A stretch of DNA of 64,000 nucleotides, taken from positions 3,550,259 through 3,614,258 of the forward strand of contig OX442320.1 of the NCBI GenBank assembly GCA_949358305.1, given 5' to 3'. The DNA is from Strigamia acuminata (Eukaryota > Arthropoda > Chilopoda > Geophilomorpha > Linotaeniidae). This document shows positions 58,601 to 64,000 of the stretch, piece after piece. Under the pieces are notes generated by a model, which saw only the letters and a program-made list of their open reading frames with translations, ran no database searches and was not told the origin of the DNA. The position numbers and the translations under genes were made by a program. Numbering within the stretch: position 1 is the first letter of the stretch; the number at the start of each line of letters is the position of its first letter.

Positions 58601-61600
58601 GACTCCTACTGAAACTCCGTCCATGACTCCTACTGAAACTCCGTCCATGACTCCTACTGAAACTCCGTCCATGACTCCTACTGAAACTCCGTCCATGACT
58701 CCTACTGAAACTCCGTCCATGACTCCTACTGAAACTCCGTCCATGACTCCTACTGAAACTCCGTCCATGACTCCTACTGAAACTCCGTCCATGACTCCTA
58801 CTGAAACTCCGTCCATGACTCCTACTGAAACTCCGTCCATGACTCCTACTGAAACTCCGTCCATGACTCCTACTGAAACTCCGTCCATGACTCCTACTGA
58901 AACTCCGTCCATGACTCCTACTGAAACTCCGTCCATGACTCCTACTGAAACTCCGTCCATGACTCCTACTGAAACTCCGTCCATGACTCCTACTGAAACT
59001 CCGTCCATGACTCCTACTGAAACTCCGTCCATGACTCCTACTGAAACTCCGTCCATGACTCCTACTGAAACTCCGTCCATGACTCCTACTGAAACTCCGT
59101 CCATGACTCCTACTGAAACTCCGTCCATGACTCCTACTGAAACTCCGTCCATGACTCCTACTGAAACTCCGTCCATGACTCCTACTGAAACTCCGTCCAT
59201 GACTCCTACTGAAACTCCGTCCATGACTCCTACTGAAACTCCGTCCATGACTCCTACTGAAACTCCGTCCATGACTCCTACTGAAACTCCGTCCATGACT
59301 CCTACTGAAACTCCGTCCATGACTCCTACTGAAACTCCGTCCATGACTCCTACTGAAACTCCGTCCATGACTCCTACTGAAACTCCGTCCATGACTCCTA
59401 CTGAAACTCCGTCCATGACTCCTACTGAAACTCCGTCCATGACTCCTACTGAAACTCCGTCCATGACTCCTACTGAAACTCCGTCCATGACTCCTACTGA
59501 AACTCCGTCCATGACTCCTACTGAAACTCCGTCCATGACTCCTACTGAAACTCCGTCCATGACTCCTACTGAAACTCCGTCCATGACTCCTACTGAAACT
59601 CCGTCCATGACTCCTACTGAAACTCCGTCCATGACTCCTACTGAAACTCCGTCCATGACTCCTACTGAAACTCCGTCCATGACTCCTACTGAAACTCCGT
59701 CCATGACTCCTACTGAAACTCCGTCCATGACTCCTACTGAAACTCCGTCCATGACTCCTACTGAAACTCCGTCCATGACTCCTACTGAAACTCCGTCCAT
59801 GACTCCTACTGAAACTCCGTCCATGACTCCTACTGAAACTCCGTCCATGACTCCTACTGAAACTCCGTCCATGACTCCTACTGAAACTCCGTCCATGACT
59901 CCTACTGAAACTCCGTCCATGACTCCTACTGAAACTCCGTCCATGACTCCTACTGAAACTCCGTCCATGACTCCTACTGAAACTCCGTCCATGACTCCTA
60001 CTGAAACTCCGTCCATGACTCCTACTGAAACTCCGTCCATGACTCCTACTGAAACTCCGTCCATGACTCCTACTGAAACTCCGTCCATGACTCCTACTGA
60101 AACTCCGTCCATGACTCCTACTGAAACTCCGTCCATGACTCCTACTGAAACTCCGTCCATGACTCCTACTGAAACTCCGTCCATGACTCCTACTGAAACT
60201 CCGTCCATGACTCCTACTGAAACTCCGTCCATGACTCCTACTGAAACTCCGTCCATGACTCCTACTGAAACTCCGTCCATGACTCCTACTGAAACTCCGT
60301 CCATGACTCCTACTGAAACTCCGTCCATGACTCCTACTGAAACTCCGTCCATGACTCCTACTGAAACTCCGTCCATGACTCCTACTGAAACTCCGTCCAT
60401 GACTCCTACTGAAACTCCGTCCATGACTCCTACTGAAACTCCGTCCATGACTCCTACTGAAACTCCGTCCATGACTCCTACTGAAACTCCGTCCATGACT
60501 CCTACTGAAACTCCGTCCATGACTCCTACTGAAACTCCGTCCATGACTCCTACTGAAACTCCGTCCATGACTCCTACTGAAACTCCGTCCATGACTCCTA
60601 CTGAAACTCCGTCCATGACTCCTACTGAAACTCCGTCCATGACTCCTACTGAAACTCCGTCCATGACTCCTACTGAAACTCCGTCCATGACTCCTACTGA
60701 AACTCCGTCCATGACTCCTACTGAAACTCCGTCCATGACTCCTACTGAAACTCCGTCCATGACTCCTACTGAAACTCCGTCCATGACTCCTACTGAAACT
60801 CCGTCCATGACTCCTACTGAAACTCCGTCCATGACTCCTACTGAAACTCCGTCCATGACTCCTACTGAAACTCCGTCCATGACTCCTACTGAAACTCCGT
60901 CCATGACTCCTACTGAAACTCCGTCCATGACTCCTACTGAAACTCCGTCCATGACTCCTACTGAAACTCCGTCCATGACTCCTACTGAAACTCCGTCCAT
61001 GACTCCTACTGAAACTCCGTCCATGACTCCTACTGAAACTCCGTCCATGACTCCTACTGAAACTCCGTCCATGACTCCTACTGAAACTCCGTCCATGACT
61101 CCTACTGAAACTCCGTCCATGACTCCTACTGAAACTACGTCCATGACTCCTACTGAAACTACGTCCATGACTCCTACTGAAACTCCATCAACTACACTTA
61201 TCGAAACACCATCACCTATACCAACTGAAACTCCGTCCATGACTCCTACTGAAACTCCGTCCATGACTCTTACTGAAACTCCGTCCATGACTCCTACTGA
61301 AACTCCGTCCATGACTCCTACTGAAACTCCGTCCATGACTCCTACTGAAACTCCGTCCATGACTCCTACTGAAACTCCGTCCATGACTCCTACTGAAACT
61401 CCGTCCATGACTCCTACTGAAACTCCGTCCATGACTCCTACTGAAACTCCGTCCATGACTCCTACTGAAACTCCGTCCATGACTCCTACTGAAACTCCGT
61501 CCATGACTTCTACTGAAACTACGTCCATGACTCCTACTGAAACTCCATCAACTACACTTATTGAAACACCATCACCTATACCAACTGAAACTCCGTTCAT

Positions 61601-64000
61601 GACTCCTACTGAAACTCCGTCCATGACTCCTACTGAAACTCCGTCCATGACTCCTACTGAAACTCCGTCCATGACTCCTACTGAAACTCCGTCCATGACT
61701 CCTACTGAAACTCCGTCCATGACTCCTACTGAAACTCCGTCCATGACTCCTACTGAAACTCCGTCCATGACTCCTACTGAAACTCCGTCCATGACTCCTA
61801 CTGAAACTCCGTCCATGACTCCTACTGAAACTCCGTCCATGACTCCTACTGAAACTCCGTCCATGACTCCTACTGAAACTCCGTCCATGACTCCTACTGA
61901 AACTCCGTCCATGACTCCTACTGAAACTCTGTCCATGACTCCTACTGAAACTCCATCAACTACACTTATTGAAACACCATCACCTATACCAACTGAAACA
62001 CATTCCACTACTCCAACTCAAACACCTTTGATTACACCGACTGAAATATCTTTGACTTCACCCACTGAAACACCTTTGATTACACCAACTGAAATATCGT
62101 TGACTTCTCCCACTGAAACGCCTTTGATTACACCAACTGAAATATCTTTGACTTCACCCACTGAAACACCTTTGATTACACCAACTGAAATATTTTTGAC
62201 TTCACCCACTGAAATATCTCTGACTTCACCCACTGAAATATCTTTGACTTCACCCACTGAAATATCTTTGACTTCACCCACTGAAACACCTTTGATTACA
62301 CCAACTGAAATATCTTTGACTTCACCCACTGAAATATCTTTGACTTCACCCACTGAAACACCTTTGATTACACTGACTGAAATATCTTTGACTTCACCCA
62401 CTGAAATATCTTTGACTTCACCCACTGAAATATCCTTGACTTCACCCACTGAAATATCTCTGACTTCACCCACTGAAATATCTTTGACTTCACTCACTGA
62501 AATATCTTTGACTTCACCCACTGAAACACCTTTGATTACACCAACTGAAATATCGTTGACTTCTTCCACTGAAACACCTTTGATTACACCAACTGAAATA
62601 TCTTTGACTTCACCCACTGAAACACTTTTCATTACACCAACTGAAATATCTTTGACTTCTCCCACTGAAACACCTTTGATTACCCCGACTGAAATATCTT
62701 TGACTTCATCCACTGAAACACCTTTGGTTACACCAACTGAAATATTGTTGACTTCTTCCACTGAAACACCTTTGATTACACCAACTGAAATATCTTTGAC
62801 TTCACCCACTGAAACGCCTTTGATTACACCAACTGAAATATCTTTGACTTCACCCACTGAAACACCTTTGATTACACCAACTGAAATATCTTTGACTTCA
62901 CCCACTGAAATATCTTTGACTTCACCCACTGAAATATCTTTGACTTCACCCACTGAAACACCTTTGGTTACACCAACTGAAATATTGTTGACTTCTTCCA
63001 CTGAAACACCTTTGATTACACCAACTGAAATATCTTTGACTTCACCCACTGAAACGCCTTTGATTACACCAACTGAAATATCTTTGACTTCACCCACTGA
63101 AACACCTTTGATTACACCAACTGAAATATCTTTGACTTCACCCACTGAAATATCTTTGACTTCTCCCACTGAAACACCTTTGATTACCCCGACTGAAATA
63201 TCTTTGACTTCATCCACTGAAATATCGTTGACTTCTCCCACTGAAACACCTTTGATTACAACAACTGAAATATCTTTGACTTCACCCACTGAAACACTTT
63301 TCATTACACCAACTGAAATATCTTTGACTTCTCCCACTGAAACACCTTTGATTACCCCGACTGAAATATCTTTGACTTCATCCACTGAAATATCTTTGAC
63401 TTCACCCACTGAAATATCTTTGACTTCACCCACTGAAATATCTTTGACTTCACCCACTGAAACACCTTTGGTTACACCAACTGAAATATTGTTGACTTCT
63501 TCCACTGAAACACCTTTGATTACACCAACTGAAATATCTTTGACTTCACCCACTGAAACGCCTTTGATTACACCAACTGAAATATCGTTGACTTCTTCCA
63601 CTGAAACACCTTTGATTACACCAACTGAAATATCTTTGACTTCACCCACTGAAATATCTTTGACTTCTCCCACTGAAACACCTTTGATTACCCCGACTGA
63701 AATATCTTTGACTTCATCCACTGAAATATCGTTGACTTCTCCCACTGAAACACCTTTGATTACACCAACTGAAATATCTTTGACTTCACCCACTGAAACA
63801 CTTTTCATTACACCAACTGAAATATCTTTGACTTCTCCCACTGAAACACCTTTGATTACCCCGACTGAAATATCTTTGACTTCATCCACTGAAATATCTT
63901 TGACTTCACCCACTGAAATATCTTTGACTTCACCCACTGAAATATCTTTGACTTCACCCACTGAAACACCTTTGGTTACACCAACTGAAATATTGTTGAC
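34618..64000 (+). CDS. Mucin-like PTS-repeat exon C (at least 29.4 kb, 3' end outside window)
   Basis: The open frame has codons from 34620 to the window edge, at least 9,793 residues with no stop seen. It starts CEFLVNFTSPTTST, where N-F-T is a potential N-glycosylation sequon that exon B lacks (H-F-T there). Three parts follow: TETPSTTP monomers to about 57986, TETPSMTP to about 62034, and TEISLTSPTETPLITP to the end. Phase is kept apart from three identical 9-bp deletions (act codons at 36369, 40728 and 45087) that remove P-S-T; landmarks at 34662 and 57963 then agree with 972 monomers. Long stretches are Ser/Thr/Pro-rich, as in mucins. The length depends on correct assembly of nearly identical repeats. 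If real, it exceeds the roughly 22-kb exon usually quoted for MUC16. Confidence 0.82.
35946..49060 (+). repeat. Three tandem copies of a 4,359-bp unit, exon C
   Basis: Copies lie at about 35946-40304, 40305-44663 and 44664-49022. Three landmarks give exactly 4,359 bp: the 9-bp deletion (36369, 40728, 45087), the S-to-Y variant ccttacact (near 36724, 41083, 45442) and the cccatt variant (39450, 43809, 48168). The unit is 182 monomers minus 9 bp. Copies are almost identical. Differences I noticed include T at 38836 against C at 43195, and T at 45475 against C at 41116. This may be a recent triplication, or assembly trouble in either direction. Confidence 0.85.
49060..50140 (+). repeat. Partial fourth copy of the 4,359-bp unit
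   Basis: The segment resembles about 46800-47890 with an offset of 2,256 bp (94 monomers), matched at 47234/49490. It carries private changes, such as gaa-aat near 49491 and cct-aca in place of the cct-gca at 47278-47283. Confidence 0.6.
50140..52440 (+). repeat. Shuffled 0.74-1.0 kb copies, exon C
   Basis: The TSPSE variant (ttcaccttct) occurs at about 50177, 51137 and 51881, spaced 960 and 744 bp. The P-to-Q variant (caa at 51417 and 52425) is spaced 1,008 bp. All spacings are multiples of 24, but the blocks do not share one unit length. Confidence 0.6.
54950..55755 (+). repeat. Five short higher-order units marked by TTHTE
   Basis: A His codon (cac) replaces the Pro codon at 54957, 55173, 55365, 55581 and 55749, with spacings of 9, 8, 9 and 7 monomers. 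This looks like a young local expansion inside the larger array. Confidence 0.8.
56100..57000 (+). repeat. 240-bp higher-order units marked by an acg codon
   Basis: ctttcaacgact recurs with acg at 56151, 56391, 56631 and 56847, spaced 240, 240 and 216 bp (10, 10 and 9 monomers). One copy carries cgt (Arg) at 56494-56496 where the others have cct (Pro). Confidence 0.7.
57987..62034 (+). repeat. Homogenised TETPSMTP 24-bp array
   Basis: Monomers carry ccg-tcc-atg, giving P-S-M. From 58035 to 61130 I see 129 consecutive identical copies (3,096 bp). This is far more uniform than the rest of the exon and the only place with many in-frame Met codons. The array is broken by 48-bp inserts reading STTLIETPSPIP at 61179, 61539 and 61947 (spacings 360 and 408 bp). 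Uniformity suggests very recent expansion or strong gene conversion. Copy number may be misassembled. Confidence 0.9.
62035..64000 (+). repeat. TEISLTSPTETPLITP repeat, continues beyond the window
   Basis: A 48-bp, 16-residue unit alternates ISLTSP and TPLITP halves, with local runs of the ISLTSP half alone. A variant tttggttacacc at 62723, 62963, 63467 and 63971 gives higher-order spacings of 240, 504 and 504 bp. It stays in the same frame as the TETPSTTP arrays upstream but is richer in Ile and Leu. Confidence 0.85.

Noticed and set aside
1-64000. A bacterial or fungal adhesin with Thr/Pro repeats
   Set aside because: Long AT-rich introns with foldback and MITE-like elements argue against bacteria and most fungi. 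A fungal origin is not strictly excluded.

Overview
The window is a stretch of one very large split eukaryotic gene on the + strand. The gene encodes a mucin-like protein made almost wholly of an 8-residue tandem repeat, TETPSTTP (24 bp). No bacterial signals are seen: no operons, ribosome binding sites, tRNA or rRNA. The AT-rich introns of 1.8 and 3.8 kb, the GT-AG splice sites and the non-autonomous transposable elements point to an animal, most likely an invertebrate. I cannot name the species.

Layout: exon A (1-10809, its 5' end is outside the window), intron 1 (10810-14590), exon B (14591-32782), intron 2 (32783-34617) and exon C (34618-64000, runs off the end). The coding parts total about 58.4 kb, or roughly 19,460 residues. 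All three exons are open in the TETPSTTP frame and I saw no in-frame stop. The splice phases agree: exons A and B both end as gaa-g|gt (phase 1), and exons B and C both supply the two bases that complete the codon. The true frame has almost no ATG, so a start-codon-based ORF search misses it. Such a search instead reports long open frames on the minus strand (GVSVGVVE/D) and in another plus frame (LKLHQLHL), which are by-products of the repeat.

The introns are paralogous: the same intron sequence follows exons A and B, so an exon-plus-intron unit was duplicated. Intron 1 is longer because it carries a 190-bp element with terminal inverted repeats, an unclassified insert of about 0.7 kb, and a 1.05-kb foldback-type element. 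Both introns also carry a non-coding segment rich in GTCGAC/TTTAGTCGAC palindromes.

The exons show nested repeats. The 24-bp monomers come in a few types that differ mainly at third codon positions. Monomers are assembled into higher-order units: about 2.0-2.1 kb in exon A; 2,064 and 3,672 bp, then 1.15-1.75 kb, in exon B; and three nearly identical 4,359-bp copies in exon C. The last 6 kb of exon C changes character, first to a homogenised TETPSMTP array with 129 consecutive identical monomers, then to a 16-residue TEISLTSPTETPLITP repeat. The likely product is a heavily O-glycosylated secreted or surface mucin, but no signal peptide, folded domain or membrane segment lies inside the window to confirm where it acts.
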